The notes: a model not told the origin generated them from the sequence alone. Shown: positions 1 to 11,747, counted from the first letter of the stretch. The stretch is DNA of 35,859 nt from Desulfobacterales bacterium (GCA_016209225.1 JACQWO010000005.1:1-35859), one strand, 5' to 3'. Program-made: numbers and translations.

Positions 1-199
1 GAGAATTCCTTTAACTACTTGTAGTTAGATGTAATTTGTGATCATTCTAATAAAACTGCAATAAGCATTGTTTTTATGGTCTTTTGGTAAGGTGATTCTT
101 GTAGAATCAAATAGTTACAGTTTTCATAATACTTTTTTTCGTAACAGTCTCTATTACACTTTTGATCTGGACAAAATAACGAAACAACCGGAATAATTT
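1..199. other. Upstream region of mpgP, no gene seen
   Basis: I see no coding sequence here. Two short perfect palindromes are visible: TAACTAC/GTAGTTA at 12-27 and TGATTCT/AGAATCA at 93-109 (3-nt loop). The first could be the end of an upstream transcription unit, and the second is operator-like and lies about 90 bp before the mpgP start. I could not pick out a convincing -35/-10 pair. Confidence 0.4.
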
Positions 200-3039
<2,840 letters not shown>

Positions 3040-3041
3040 GA

Positions 3042-4256
3042 ATGAGTGAGCACAAAGATAAACGGACATCGCGAGGCAGAGACAAAAACGAGGTGTTGTT
3101 TCCAGTAGCGCCCGACAAATCAGAATTACCTGGTACATATATTAATGTCCTTGCTGACATCAAAGAAAAAGTGCGGAAAACTCAGATAAAAGCAACCGTG
3201 AAAGTAAATACAGAGCTTCTCAACTTTTACTGGGAACTGGGTGCTGATATTCTCGAAAAACAGGCTCATACCAAATGGGGTGATGGTTTCTTACTGCAAC
3301 TTAGCAAGGATTTGATGTCAGAGTTCCCTGATATGAAAGGGTTTTCCAAACGCAATCTTGAACTAATCCGCCAATGGTATTTGTTTTATAGTCAGGACAG
3401 CAGAACAGATCAAATTGCGAAACAACCCGTTTCGCAATTGAGGATGGAGCAAAAAATCCAACAACCTGTTGGCCAAATTACACAACAGACTGCTTTACAA
3501 TTCTCGGCAGATCAGATTGTGCAACCGGCCATTGCACAAATAACCCAAATACCATGGGGACATAACATCGCCATAATTTCAAAATGCAAGAATATCGAAG
3601 AAGCGATTTACTATGTGCAGAACACGATTATTCATAATTGGAGTCGCAGTGTTTTGGTCCATCAGATGGAAAGTGGACTTTATAAGCGGGAGGGCAAGTC
3701 AGTTAATAACTTCGCTCTCACTTTACCAAAACCCCATTCTGATCTTGCCGTTCAGACGCTAAAAGATCCATATATTTTTGATTTTTTAAGCATGACTAAG
3801 GATTATAACGAGCGTGAACTGGAAAACGCGCTGGTGACCCATGTTACGCAGTTTTTGTTGGAACTTGGCGCTGGGTTTGCTTATCTGGGTAAGCAAGTAC
3901 CTCTGCAGGCAGGCAAACGGGAATTTTTTATTGATTTGCTGTTTTACCATACCAAACTGCACTGTTATGTAGTAATCGAATTGAAAACAGCTGATTTTGA
4001 ACCGGAACACACCGGGAAACTGAATTTCTATCTGAAAGCAGTTGACAGTCAGTTGCGCACAGAGCAAGACAAACCGACAATAGGTATCCTTATATGCAAA
4101 AAGAAAGATAAGGTAGTGGTTGAGTATGCTTTGAGCGACATCCATAAACCGATCGGCGTTTCAGAGTATCAATTAACGCAGTCATTGCCAAAGAAACTAA
4201 AATCAAGCCTTCCGAGCATTGAGGAAATTGAAAAAGAGCTGGAGGGGAAGGGATGA
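3042..4256 (+). CDS. YhcG-family (DUF1016) PDDEXK nuclease, copy 1
   Basis: A 404-residue protein of the DUF1016/YhcG family often found inside type I restriction operons. The N-terminal helical DUF1016_N part covers about residues 30-118 (NFYWELGADI, RNLELIRQWY). A Gln-rich variable linker (about 119-170) leads to PWGHN at 171 and a PDDEXK-type nuclease with Asp298 (FIDLLFYH), Glu313 and Lys315 (IELK). It appears intact. The linker DNA holds three perfect short palindromes (see the separate repeat entry). Its stop overlaps the next start as ATGA, which argues for translational coupling with the PIN-fusion gene. Its biological role is not settled; the nuclease assignment is from motifs. Confidence 0.88.
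   Translation: MSEHKDKRTSRGRDKNEVLFPVAPDKSELPGTYINVLADIKEKVRKTQIKATVKVNTELLNFYWELGADILEKQAHTKWGDGFLLQLSKDLMSEFPDMKGFSKRNLELIRQWYLFYSQDSRTDQIAKQPVSQLRMEQKIQQPVGQITQQTALQFSADQIVQPAIAQITQIPWGHNIAIISKCKNIEEAIYYVQNTIIHNWSRSVLVHQMESGLYKREGKSVNNFALTLPKPHSDLAVQTLKDPYIFDFLSMTKDYNERELENALVTHVTQFLLELGAGFAYLGKQVPLQAGKREFFIDLLFYHTKLHCYVVIELKTADFEPEHTGKLNFYLKAVDSQLRTEQDKPTIGILICKKKDKVVVEYALSDIHKPIGVSEYQLTQSLPKKLKSSLPSIEEIEKELEGKG
3413..3539. repeat. Three in-frame palindromes in the yhcG copy 1 linker
   Basis: Inside the coding sequence there are three perfect inverted repeats. AATTGCGAAA at 3413-3422 pairs with TTTCGCAATT at 3430-3439 (7-nt loop). CCAACA at 3458-3463 pairs with TGTTGG at 3467-3472 (3-nt loop). 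TTGTGCAA at 3517-3524 pairs with TTGCACAA at 3532-3539 (7-nt loop). They encode Gln/Ile-rich peptides of the linker between the helical and nuclease domains and keep the reading frame. Confidence 0.85.
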
Positions 4257-5764
4257 AGGCATTACTTGATACAAATATCATCATACACCGTGAAGCAAGC
4301 CGTGTCATAAGTCGCGACATTGGTACTCTGTTTAAGTGGCTCGATAAAGGAAAATACACAAAATGTATACATCCGATCACCGTCGAAGAAATTAATAAGA
4401 ATGTCAACAAGGATACTGCGCATGCTTTCAGTGTGAAATTAGACAGCTACGAAAAGCTTAGAACGGTTGCACCGTTAAATGATCAGGTAAAGGCTATCTC
4501 TGATTCTGTCGATGTCACAGTAAACGATAATAATGATACTCTCATGCTTAACGAAGTTTTCAGCGATAGAGTCGATCTGCTCATTACAGAAGATAAAAAC
4601 ATCCATAAGAAAGCAGTATTATTAGGAATTAGCGATAGAGTTTTTACAATCGATTCGTTTCTTGAGAAGGTTCTTTCCGAAAACCCAGAACTGGTGGATT
4701 ACAAAGTATTAAGCGTTACAAAAAGGCATTTTGGGGATGTCAATCTGAACGATTCTTTTTTCGACAGCTTCCGTGAGGATTATGTCGGGTTTGATAAATG
4801 GTTCAACAAAAAATCTGATGAAATTGCGTATGTGACGTATACTAGAGATACAATTCTGTCCTTCTTGTATTTAAAGATCGAAGGCACAGAGGAAAACTAC
4901 TCCGACATTACACCTGTTTTCAAACCAAAAAAGCGTCTGAAGGTCGGTACGTTAAAAGTCGTGAGCAATGGCCTGCGCTTGGGCGAACGCTTTTTGAAAA
5001 TTATTTTTGATAACGCTCTTATCAATAAAGTCGATGAAATCTATGTCACAATTTTTGATAAGCGTGATGATGAAAAACGATTAATTGTCTTGTTTGAAGA
5101 CTGGGGCTTCAAGCCTCATGGGAAAAAGCAATCTTCGAGCGGTCAAGAATTGGTTTATGTACGCAGTTTTCAACCTGCCTATGATTCAAAGAACCCGAAG
5201 CACACATACCCGTATTTATCGCAGCAGGCGGCTGTATTTTTGGTCCCCATATATCCAGAGTATCATACCGAGTTGCTGCCGGATTCAATATTAAGGACAG
5301 AGTCTCCTGAAGATTTCGTTGACAATGAGCCACATAGAAACGCAATTAGTAAAGTCTATATCTCAAGATCATTAGACAAAGGTTTAGACGTTGGCGATAT
5401 AATAATATTTTATCGTACCGGTGGATATTATAAAGGGGTCATTTCAACTATCGGGATAGTGGAAAAAGTTATAATAGACATAAAGGATGAACTCGATTTT
5501 ATCAGCAAGTGCAGAAAACGAAGTATATTTACGGATGAGGAACTGAAGAAGCATTGGAATTACAAAAAAACCATGAGACCATTTATAGTTAATTTCCTCT
5601 ATGCTTATTCATTTCCCAAAAGAATCAATTTAAAAGATCTGATTGATCTCGGCATTATTAAGAATATTGAGTCTGCGCCTCGTGGGTTTCAAAAAATCAC
5701 GCTCAACCAGTTTAACATAATAATGAGGGAGACCAAGACCGATGAAAGTATTGTTGTCGATTAA
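4253..5764 (+). CDS. PIN - GNAT-like - PUA/EVE-like fusion protein
   Basis: A 503-residue protein of unusual architecture. Residues 1-140 are a PIN-type RNase domain with the acidic set Asp6 (LLDTN), Glu45/46 (TVEEI), Asp95 (NDNNDTLML) and Asp114 (LLITEDKNI). Residues about 150-310 resemble a GNAT acyltransferase fold, ending in the typical VLFEDWGFKPHG. The acetyl-CoA loop (NGLRLGERFLK) is degenerate. Residues about 365-490 look like a PUA/EVE-type module (LDVGDIIIFYRTGGYYKGVI). It overlaps yhcG by ATGA and the ASCH gene by 23 bp, so the three genes look like one translational unit. An RNA-directed function is inferred from PIN plus PUA; substrate and activity are unknown. I do not recognise a named gene. 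Confidence 0.72.
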   Translation: MKALLDTNIIIHREASRVISRDIGTLFKWLDKGKYTKCIHPITVEEINKNVNKDTAHAFSVKLDSYEKLRTVAPLNDQVKAISDSVDVTVNDNNDTLMLNEVFSDRVDLLITEDKNIHKKAVLLGISDRVFTIDSFLEKVLSENPELVDYKVLSVTKRHFGDVNLNDSFFDSFREDYVGFDKWFNKKSDEIAYVTYTRDTILSFLYLKIEGTEENYSDITPVFKPKKRLKVGTLKVVSNGLRLGERFLKIIFDNALINKVDEIYVTIFDKRDDEKRLIVLFEDWGFKPHGKKQSSSGQELVYVRSFQPAYDSKNPKHTYPYLSQQAAVFLVPIYPEYHTELLPDSILRTESPEDFVDNEPHRNAISKVYISRSLDKGLDVGDIIIFYRTGGYYKGVISTIGIVEKVIIDIKDELDFISKCRKRSIFTDEELKKHWNYKKTMRPFIVNFLYAYSFPKRINLKDLIDLGIIKNIESAPRGFQKITLNQFNIIMRETKTDESIVVD

Positions 5765-6125
5765 GCCGGAATTTGCCGAAATGATATTTTCCGGAACAAA
5801 AAAATACGAGTTCCGTCGTTCTGTTTTTAAGAATCCAGATGTAAAAACCATTGTTGTTTATGCGTCTTCTCCTGTGCGGAAAGTTATCGGCGAGTTCGAG
5901 ATAGGAGCGATCATTAACGATGAATTGGTGGCATTATGGGAACAAACAAAGGAATATGCCGGTATAAACGAGGATTATTTTTTTAAGTATTTCTCTAATA
6001 AAGAATACGGCTATGCCATCCAAATTAAGAATGTAACAAAATACAGAAAAGCATTGTGCTTGCGTGAAGACTTTAATGCTACACCGCCGCAGTCTTTTAT
6101 GTATTTGAACGCGGAGATGGCATGA
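5742..6125 (+). CDS. ASCH domain protein
   Basis: A small (127-residue) stand-alone ASCH (PUA-fold) protein. The family signature GxKxxExR is seen at residues 18-25 (SGTKKYEFRR), followed by VVYASSPV and the family-typical IGEFEI. ASCH proteins bind RNA; characterised members include an N4-acetylcytidine amidohydrolase (YqfB) and ribonucleases, so an RNA role is plausible but unproved here. The start lies inside the preceding PIN-fusion gene and the end overlaps hsdS as ATGA, so the protein is probably made in fixed ratio with its upstream partner. It is intact, unlike the hsd genes around it. Confidence 0.85.
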   Translation: MKVLLSIKPEFAEMIFSGTKKYEFRRSVFKNPDVKTIVVYASSPVRKVIGEFEIGAIINDELVALWEQTKEYAGINEDYFFKYFSNKEYGYAIQIKNVTKYRKALCLREDFNATPPQSFMYLNAEMA

Positions 6126-7068
6126 GTGAATGGAAGGAATGCAAGCTGGGGGACGTGGTTCGGCTCAATTACGGCAAAGGTTTACCTGAGCGAAAAAGAA
6201 AACCAGGTCACGTACCTGTCTTTAGTTCAGCAGGTATAACAGGTTGGCACAATATACCGATAGTAAATAATAAGGGAATCATAATCGGCAGAAAAGGTAC
6301 GATTGGAACAGTTTACTATTCTGACAAGCCATTTTTTTGCATCGATACCGCGTATTATATAGAACCGGATGAAGCAAAGTATGACATCAAATATCTTTTT
6401 TATCTACTTAACACGATAGGATTAAAAGAACTTAACGAGGACAGTGCCGTTCCAGGATTAAATAGAGATACGGCATACGCTCAAGAAATCATTCTCCCCT
6501 CGCTCCCTGAACAGCGGGCCATTGCCGGTGTACTGTCCAGTCTCGACGACAAGATCGATCTTCTGCACCGGCAGAACAAAACCCTTGAAGGAATGGCCGA
6601 GGCCCTCTGGCGGAAGATGTTTGTGGAGGAGGCCGATCCGGAATGGAAGAAGGGGAAGCTGGGGGATTACGGACAGATTATTTGCGGTAAAACACCATCA
6701 AAAAAAGTTGTAGAATATTTTGGCGGCCATATCCCATTTATTAAAATTCCAGATATGCATAGCAATGTCTTTATTTTTGAGACAGAGGATTCATTAACAG
6801 ACATGGGAAGGGAATCCCAGCAAAACAAAACTATACCCCCAAAATCAATTTGTGTCAGTTGTATCGCTACGGTCGGATTAGTCGGCATGAACGCTTTTAC
6901 TAGCCAAACTAACCAGCAGATAAATACAATTGTGCCGAATAAAGAGTTTCAGCGATATTTTTTGTTTTTGTTAATGCGAAATACCAGGCGCAAACACTAA
7001 AGCTCGCCAGCCTCCGCGACACACTCCTCCCAAAGCTGATGTCCGGAGAAGTGAGGGTCAAATTATGA
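6122..7068 (+). pseudogene. hsdS: HsdS specificity subunit with internal deletion and frameshift
   Basis: From 6122 the frame gives target-recognition domain 1 (about residues 1-130), the conserved spacer PSLPEQRAIAGVLSSLDDKI and most of recognition domain 2 from about residue 175 (KGKLGDYGQIICGKTPS). It then stops at 7000. The true HsdS C-terminus (AQTLKLASLRDTLLPKLMSG) is present in a different frame, at about 6967-7068, ending in TGA. Roughly 60 or more residues that normally link the two are missing, so a deletion near 6965 removed the end of domain 2 and changed frame. The restored C-terminal frame overlaps the next ATG as ATGA, showing the original operon joint. The shorter 292-residue product may still be made but is unlikely to be a working specificity subunit. 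Confidence 0.85.
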
Positions 7069-7634
7069 CCGAACATAAACTGATCCCGCCCCATGGCGGT
7101 TTTCGTAAATTACGCAGCTTTCAATGCGCCCAGAGTGTATATGACGGAACCGTCGTTTTCTGTAACCGTTTTGTTGATAAAAAATCCCGCACACACGATC
7201 AAATGGTCCAGGCGGCCCGTAGCGGAGTGCAAAATATCGCTGAAGGAAGCCTTGCTTCAGCAACATCAAAGAAAACCGAGCTGAAATTGACCGGGGTTGC
7301 CAGAGCCAGTCTTGGCGAATTGCTGCTCGATTTCGAGGATTTCCTGCGACAGAAAAAAATGCGCCAGTGGGCCAAAAACGATCCCGAAGCCTTAGAAGTC
7401 CGGGGAAAATTCAGATCTGACAAGTCTGACAAGTCCTACGGGTCAGACATGTCAGACAATTATCATTTCTCGGAGCTGTCGGCAGAACGACTGGCAAACA
7501 CACTCATCTGCCTGATAAACCAGGCAAGCTATTTGCTATGGCAACAGATAAAATTTCTGGAAAAAGAGTTTCTGAATACCGGTGGTTTTACAGAGCGCAT
7601 GTATAAGGTTCGAAAAAACTTCAGGAAAGAATAA
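7065..7634 (+). CDS. Four-helix-bundle suffix-domain protein
   Basis: A 189-residue protein resembling the four-helix-bundle (S23/IVP-like) suffix-domain family that occurs in restriction operons. Typical parts are GGFRKLRSFQ near residue 11, the helix SGVQNIAEGS near 53, and a C-terminal helix ANTLICLINQASYLLWQQI. In the middle (about residues 118-132) is a low-complexity Ser/Asp/Lys linker encoded by a near-perfect DNA palindrome. It starts within the old hsdS stop (ATGA) and its stop overlaps the hsdR start (TAATG). Function is unknown for the family. It appears intact. Confidence 0.78.
   Translation: MTEHKLIPPHGGFRKLRSFQCAQSVYDGTVVFCNRFVDKKSRTHDQMVQAARSGVQNIAEGSLASATSKKTELKLTGVARASLGELLLDFEDFLRQKKMRQWAKNDPEALEVRGKFRSDKSDKSYGSDMSDNYHFSELSAERLANTLICLINQASYLLWQQIKFLEKEFLNTGGFTERMYKVRKNFRKE
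7416..7456. repeat. In-frame palindrome in the four-helix suffix gene
   Basis: TCTGACAAGTCTGAC at 7416-7430 is the reverse complement of GTCAGACATGTCAGA at 7442-7456 except for one base, around an 11-nt loop. It encodes the DKSDKS/SDMSD linker and keeps the frame. Confidence 0.85.
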
Positions 7635-8208
7635 TGACTGCCTTTACTGAGTCCGAAATTGAAGTCTTTTCTATTGACGAACTCAAGCAGCTCGGTTTTT
7701 CCTACATCTCGGGGCCGTCCATTGCGCCCGATGTTGAAGCCACTCAGGCTTTTATGGTGGCTGAATCTGAATCATCATACGGTGAACCGGAAAAGCGCGG
7801 AAGCTATAGCGATGTCGTTTCAAGGCATACGTTGGAACAAGCCATAAAGCACCTGAATCCAGCGGTGCCGGAAACAGCCCGGCAGGAAGCCCTTAAAGCA
7901 GCGTTGTCCGTGTTTTCTCTACAACTTATTGACGCGAACGAAACCTTTCATAAGATGCTTGCCGAAGGCGTTCCGGTCACAGTGCATAAAGATGGCCAGG
8001 AACGCGGCGAGCTGGTCTGGCTGGTTGATTTTCAGAATCCGGAGAATAATGTTTTCTTTACGATAAATAGAAGGCAAGAATCTTCTGGATATGCTTGAGG
8101 CATCGATCAAGAAGAATCAATGGATACCCGCCGGACAAGCAACAAAAAGCAGTTGATACAGTGCTTAAACAGGCTGAAGTGTTGGCAGATTATTGGGTGA
8201 ATAAGTAA
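7634..8208 (+). pseudogene. hsdR: HsdR relic: N-terminus plus C-terminal scraps in three frames
   Basis: The frame from 7634 to 8098 carries the start of a type I restriction endonuclease (AFTESEIE, LGFSYISGPSIAP, HKMLAEGVPVTV, LVDFQNPENNVFF). The nuclease core and the whole helicase motor are missing. Directly after it, at about 8073-8121 in another frame, is the C-terminal motif [15 protein letters not shown]. At 8125-8208, in the third frame, is the very end of HsdR ([18 protein letters not shown]). About 150 N-terminal and 45 C-terminal residues remain of a protein that normally has about 1000. This cannot be an active translocase or nuclease. The relic ends 5 bp before rsmI. Confidence 0.85.
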
Positions 8209-8213
8209 AAATC

Positions 8214-9083
8214 ATGGACAAGACCACTCCTTCCAAATCTAAAGGAACGCTGTACATTGTTGCCACACCTATAGGCAATCTGGAGGATATTACCCTTAGG
8301 GCTTTGCGAACACTAAAAGAAGTTAATCTTATTGCCGCTGAAGATACAAGAAGGACAAGGATTCTACTTAACCATTACAGCATTAAAACTCCTTTGACCA
8401 GCTATTATGAATACAATAAACTTATCAAAGGCAAACAACTCATAGACAGGCTGGAGACCGGGGAGAATATAGCTCTTGTTTCAGATGCCGGCACCCCTGG
8501 TATTTCAGACCCTGGTTACCACCTCATTAAACTCGCACTCCAAAGCTCAACATCAGTTATCCCTATACCAGGGGTATCAGCCGTAATCACTGCTCTTAGC
8601 GTCTCAGGGCTTCCTACAGATAGTTTTGTCTTCCAGGGCTTTCTGCCGAACAAAATCACGGCAAGAAAGAAGCTTATTGAAAAGGTGGTAGAAGAAAAAA
8701 GGACTCTTATCTTCTATGAATCACCTAACAGGTTACGGGCTACCCTCCAGGACTTACTAGAGATATGCGGCGATAGAGAGGTAGTTGTGACCAGGGAACT
8801 GACCAAGATCTTTGAAGAGGTGATAAGAGGGAAAATAACCCATGTCTTAAACGTGTTAAAGGGACGACAAATTAAGGGAGAAATCACCCTTTTGGTATCG
8901 GGAAAGAGGGCGCTAGACAGTGGAGATGATACCTCGACATCTCAACTACTACAGGACTATCAGAAGAGATATAACTTGCCTATGAAGGACTTGGTCAAGA
9001 TGATTTCAGAGGAGAAGGGTATCTCCAAAAGAGAAGTCTATCAGGAAAGCCTGAAATTGAAAAAGAAAAATTTGTTTGCCTAA
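8214..9083 (+). CDS. rsmI: 16S rRNA (cytidine1402-2'-O)-methyltransferase
   Basis: RsmI transfers a methyl group from SAM to the 2'-OH of C1402 in the ribosomal decoding centre. It has 289 residues, normal for the family. Characteristic tetrapyrrole-methylase-fold motifs are LYIVATPIGNLEDITLRAL near residue 12, AAEDTRRTRILL near 40, SDAGTPGISDPG near 92 and FYESPNRL near 166. The start follows the HsdR relic by 5 bp and has no clear Shine-Dalgarno, so the insertion may have replaced the native leader. Transcription probably reads through the island or starts within it. Confidence 0.95.
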   Translation: MDKTTPSKSKGTLYIVATPIGNLEDITLRALRTLKEVNLIAAEDTRRTRILLNHYSIKTPLTSYYEYNKLIKGKQLIDRLETGENIALVSDAGTPGISDPGYHLIKLALQSSTSVIPIPGVSAVITALSVSGLPTDSFVFQGFLPNKITARKKLIEKVVEEKRTLIFYESPNRLRATLQDLLEICGDREVVVTRELTKIFEEVIRGKITHVLNVLKGRQIKGEITLLVSGKRALDSGDDTSTSQLLQDYQKRYNLPMKDLVKMISEEKGISKREVYQESLKLKKKNLFA

Positions 9084-9329
9084 CCCACAATTAACCATTA
9101 TAATTACCGTTGTACCCTTACTCTATCAAGTTAAGTGCCTAAAGTGAGCTAAAGTTTAAAGTGCCTAAAGTTATTTAAAAAGGAAATTCCTATACTGTTA
9201 AATTAGGATTCAAGGGGTGAGGGGGTGAAGGATTCAAGTGAAAAGCGCTTATTAAATACCTTAGAAAACAACCACTTGAACCCTAGAATCCTGGAACCCT
9301 ATATAGTGCTTTAATATATTTACAGGAGG
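9084..9329. repeat. Repeat-rich intergenic region before pilT
   Basis: No gene is seen. AAGTGCCTAAAGT occurs twice (9133-9145 and 9159-9171, period 26). Downstream, GGATTCAAG occurs twice (near 9206 and 9230), and TTCAAGTG at 9233-9240 is the reverse complement of CACTTGAA at 9273-9280. This looks like degenerate intergenic repeat DNA. It must also hold the pilT promoter, which I could not place. Confidence 0.55.
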
Positions 9330-9335
9330 ATGAAA

Positions 9336-10418
9336 ATGGCAAAGATAGATGCCTTTTTTAAGCTGATGCATGAACAGGGGGCCTCTGATTTACACCTGGT
9401 ATCCGGCTCTCAACCCATACTCCGTATCAGAGGCGATATGGAAAGGGTAAAATACAAGCAGTTTGAAAATGATGAGTTAAAGGCTATGCTTTATGAAATA
9501 GCCCCGGAAGAGAAGGTAAAGACTTTTGAGGAAACAGGAGACGTAGACTTTGGGTATGAAATACCTGGCCTGGCTAGATACAGGGCCAACTTTTTTCAAC
9601 AGAAATATGGGGTAGGTGCCGTATTCAGAGAAATCCCCAGTGAGGTATTAACAGCAGAACAACTCGGCCTTCCACCTGTAATTACCAAATTAGCCTTGCT
9701 TCCTAAAGGCCTGGTTTTGGTAACAGGGCCAACAGGGAGTGGCAAATCTACAACACTGGCAGCCATAGTAGACTACGCAAATAAAAACAGGAAAGATCAC
9801 ATTATTACCGTTGAGGATCCCATTGAATTTGTCCATAAGAGTCAAGGCTGTATAGTAAACCATAGGGAAGTAGGATCTCATACAAAATCATTTTCAGCGG
9901 CTTTGAGAGGGGCATTGCGAGAAGACCCCGATATCATCCTGGTAGGAGAAATGAGAGATCTAGAAACTATTGCGCTGGCAATAGAGGCTGCCGCCACTGG
10001 ACATTTGGTGTTCGGCACACTTCATACTACCAGTGCTGCTAAAACAGTTGACAGGGTTATAGAGGTTTTCCCGGCTAATCAACAGGACCAGATCAGGTCT
10101 ACTTTAGCTGATGGCATTAAGGCTGTAATAGCTCAGACCCTGTTCAAGAGGATAGATAAAAAAGGAAGATGCGCTGCCCTTGAAATACTTATCTGTACAG
10201 CAGCCGTACGCAATCTGATTAGAGAGGGTAAGACTTTTCAGATACCCTCTACAATTCAAACAGGGAAGAAATACGGGATGCAGTCCCTGGATGATGCTAT
10301 TATGCAATATCTGCAAAAAGGGCAGATTGACCCGGATGAGGCATATAATAAATGTATTGACAAGTCTAAATTCCTGCCTTTATTAAAAAAGCCCCCTGGT
10401 GATTTTACTGATGTATGA
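9336..10418 (+). CDS. pilT: Type IV pilus retraction ATPase PilT
   Basis: A hexameric cytoplasmic ATPase that depolymerises type IV pili for twitching. Walker A GPTGSGKST is at about residues 131-139, the Asp box is ITVEDPIEFVH near 157, and Walker B is LVGEMRDLETI. The His box is TGHLVFGTLHT. ASDLHL near residue 16 is the usual PilT N-terminus. An in-frame ATG exists at 9330, but AGGAGG (9324-9329) abuts it directly; the ATG at 9336 has a 6-nt spacing and gives the typical MAKIDAFF start, so I choose it. The length of 360 residues is normal. Pilin and assembly genes are not in the window. Confidence 0.95.
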   Translation: MAKIDAFFKLMHEQGASDLHLVSGSQPILRIRGDMERVKYKQFENDELKAMLYEIAPEEKVKTFEETGDVDFGYEIPGLARYRANFFQQKYGVGAVFREIPSEVLTAEQLGLPPVITKLALLPKGLVLVTGPTGSGKSTTLAAIVDYANKNRKDHIITVEDPIEFVHKSQGCIVNHREVGSHTKSFSAALRGALREDPDIILVGEMRDLETIALAIEAAATGHLVFGTLHTTSAAKTVDRVIEVFPANQQDQIRSTLADGIKAVIAQTLFKRIDKKGRCAALEILICTAAVRNLIREGKTFQIPSTIQTGKKYGMQSLDDAIMQYLQKGQIDPDEAYNKCIDKSKFLPLLKKPPGDFTDV

Positions 10419-10420
10419 TA

Positions 10421-10492
10421 GTAACTGCTTAGGTGGATAGGCTGTAGACTGTTAGACTGTAGCCTAACAGACTAAACAACCTGAATAGTAAC
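10421..10492. repeat. Dispersed TIR repeat, copy 1
   Basis: About 72 bp beginning GTAACTGCTTAGGTG and ending CCTGAATAGTAAC, which are imperfect inverted repeats of each other. An internal GTAGACTGTTAGACTGTAG is itself repetitive. The same ends recur at 11748, 30486 and 33176. There is no coding capacity. Confidence 0.75.
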
Positions 10493-10556
10493 GTCTGATA
10501 AAGGATTAACTGGCAGGCATTAAATACACAAACCTCTGTTGATTGGGAGAAACACT

Positions 10557-11741
10557 ATGAGAAAACCTGAAACTGACCGCATATTGGATACCATGTTACA
10601 AACCCATGGCAATGTTTCTGATTTAAATTTTACTGCAGACAAACCCTTACAGGCCGAATCATCCGGACAACTGGTCTCTGTCCCAATGAATCCACCCCTA
10701 GATAAACTGACTCCCTTCCAGACAGAGATATTTGCCCTCAATCTCATTAACCAGGATCGGCGTCTTCTCCATACACTATTAAAAGAGGGGTCCTGTGACT
10801 CATCCTATTACCTGGCTGGAAAGGCCAGATTCCGGGTAAACATCTTTTCCCAGAGAGGCTCTTATTCTATAGTAATGAGAAAACTGGAGACTAAAATCCC
10901 TACTATCAAAGGGCTAGGCGTTCCGGAGGTCTTTTCTAAGATAGCCCAGGAGAAAAACGGCCTTATCCTGGTGACAGGTGCAACGGGTAGCGGAAAGACT
11001 ACCTCTCTGGCTGCTATGTTAAACGACATGAATGAATCGAAATCTATCCACATAATTACCCTGGAAGACCCTGTAGAATTTGTACATCCTCACAAACAGG
11101 CCACCTTTAACCAGAGAGAGTTGGGCAGTGACTTTGATTCATTTGCCAACGGCCTCAGGGCAGCCCTTCGTCAGGCCCCTAAAGTGATTCTGGTTGGTGA
11201 AATGAGGGATAGAGAAACGGTAGAGATAGGGTTAAGTGCAGCGGAAACAGGACATCTGGTTATGAGCACTCTTCATACGGTGGATGCCGGGCAGACAATC
11301 AATAGGATTATTGGCATGTTCGATCAGGAAGAGGAAAGACAGATCAGGATCCGTCTGGCAGACACTATAAGGTGGATAGTCTGCCAGAGGCTTTTGCCCA
11401 AAGTTGGTGGGGGTAGAGTAGCTGTATTCGAGATTATGGGCACGAACCTCAGGGTTAAGGAGTCTATCTTAAACGGAGAGGCGGAGGGAAAGACCTTCTA
11501 TGACATAATCTCAGTAGGGGATGCCTACGGTATGCAGACATTCGACACAGACATCATCGAAAAGTACGAAGCAGGTCTGATCACTGAGGAAACAGCCATG
11601 GCATACGCTTCGAAAAAGGCCATAGTGGGGAGAGGGATAGACATGATTAAGAGTGGAAAGGGAGAGAAGACTACCGATATTGAAGGGTTAGACATAGATG
11701 AAGACTACGGCAAAGAAGACCCTTATGGGAAAAAACACTAA
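10557..11741 (+). CDS. Second PilT/PilU-family ATPase
   Basis: A 394-residue paralogue of PilT. Walker A GATGSGKTT is at about residues 131-139, the Asp box is ITLEDPVEFVHP, and Walker B is ILVGEMRDRETV. The His box is TGHLVMSTLHT. Compared with PilT the N-terminal PAS-like part is more divergent, and there is an extra acidic C-terminal tail (DIEGLDIDEDYGKEDPY). This suggests a PilU-like accessory retraction motor, which is inference. The frame is open from a TTG at 10539; the ATG at 10557 has GGGAGA 7 nt upstream and is preferred. A repeat copy separates it from pilT, so both may have their own expression signals. Confidence 0.88.
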   Translation: MRKPETDRILDTMLQTHGNVSDLNFTADKPLQAESSGQLVSVPMNPPLDKLTPFQTEIFALNLINQDRRLLHTLLKEGSCDSSYYLAGKARFRVNIFSQRGSYSIVMRKLETKIPTIKGLGVPEVFSKIAQEKNGLILVTGATGSGKTTSLAAMLNDMNESKSIHIITLEDPVEFVHPHKQATFNQRELGSDFDSFANGLRAALRQAPKVILVGEMRDRETVEIGLSAAETGHLVMSTLHTVDAGQTINRIIGMFDQEEERQIRIRLADTIRWIVCQRLLPKVGGGRVAVFEIMGTNLRVKESILNGEAEGKTFYDIISVGDAYGMQTFDTDIIEKYEAGLITEETAMAYASKKAIVGRGIDMIKSGKGEKTTDIEGLDIDEDYGKEDPYGKKH

Positions 11742-11747
11742 GGGGGG

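Noticed and set aside
9330-9335. First ATG of the pilT frame as start
   Set aside because: AGGAGG touches it with no spacing; the ATG six bases later has normal spacing.
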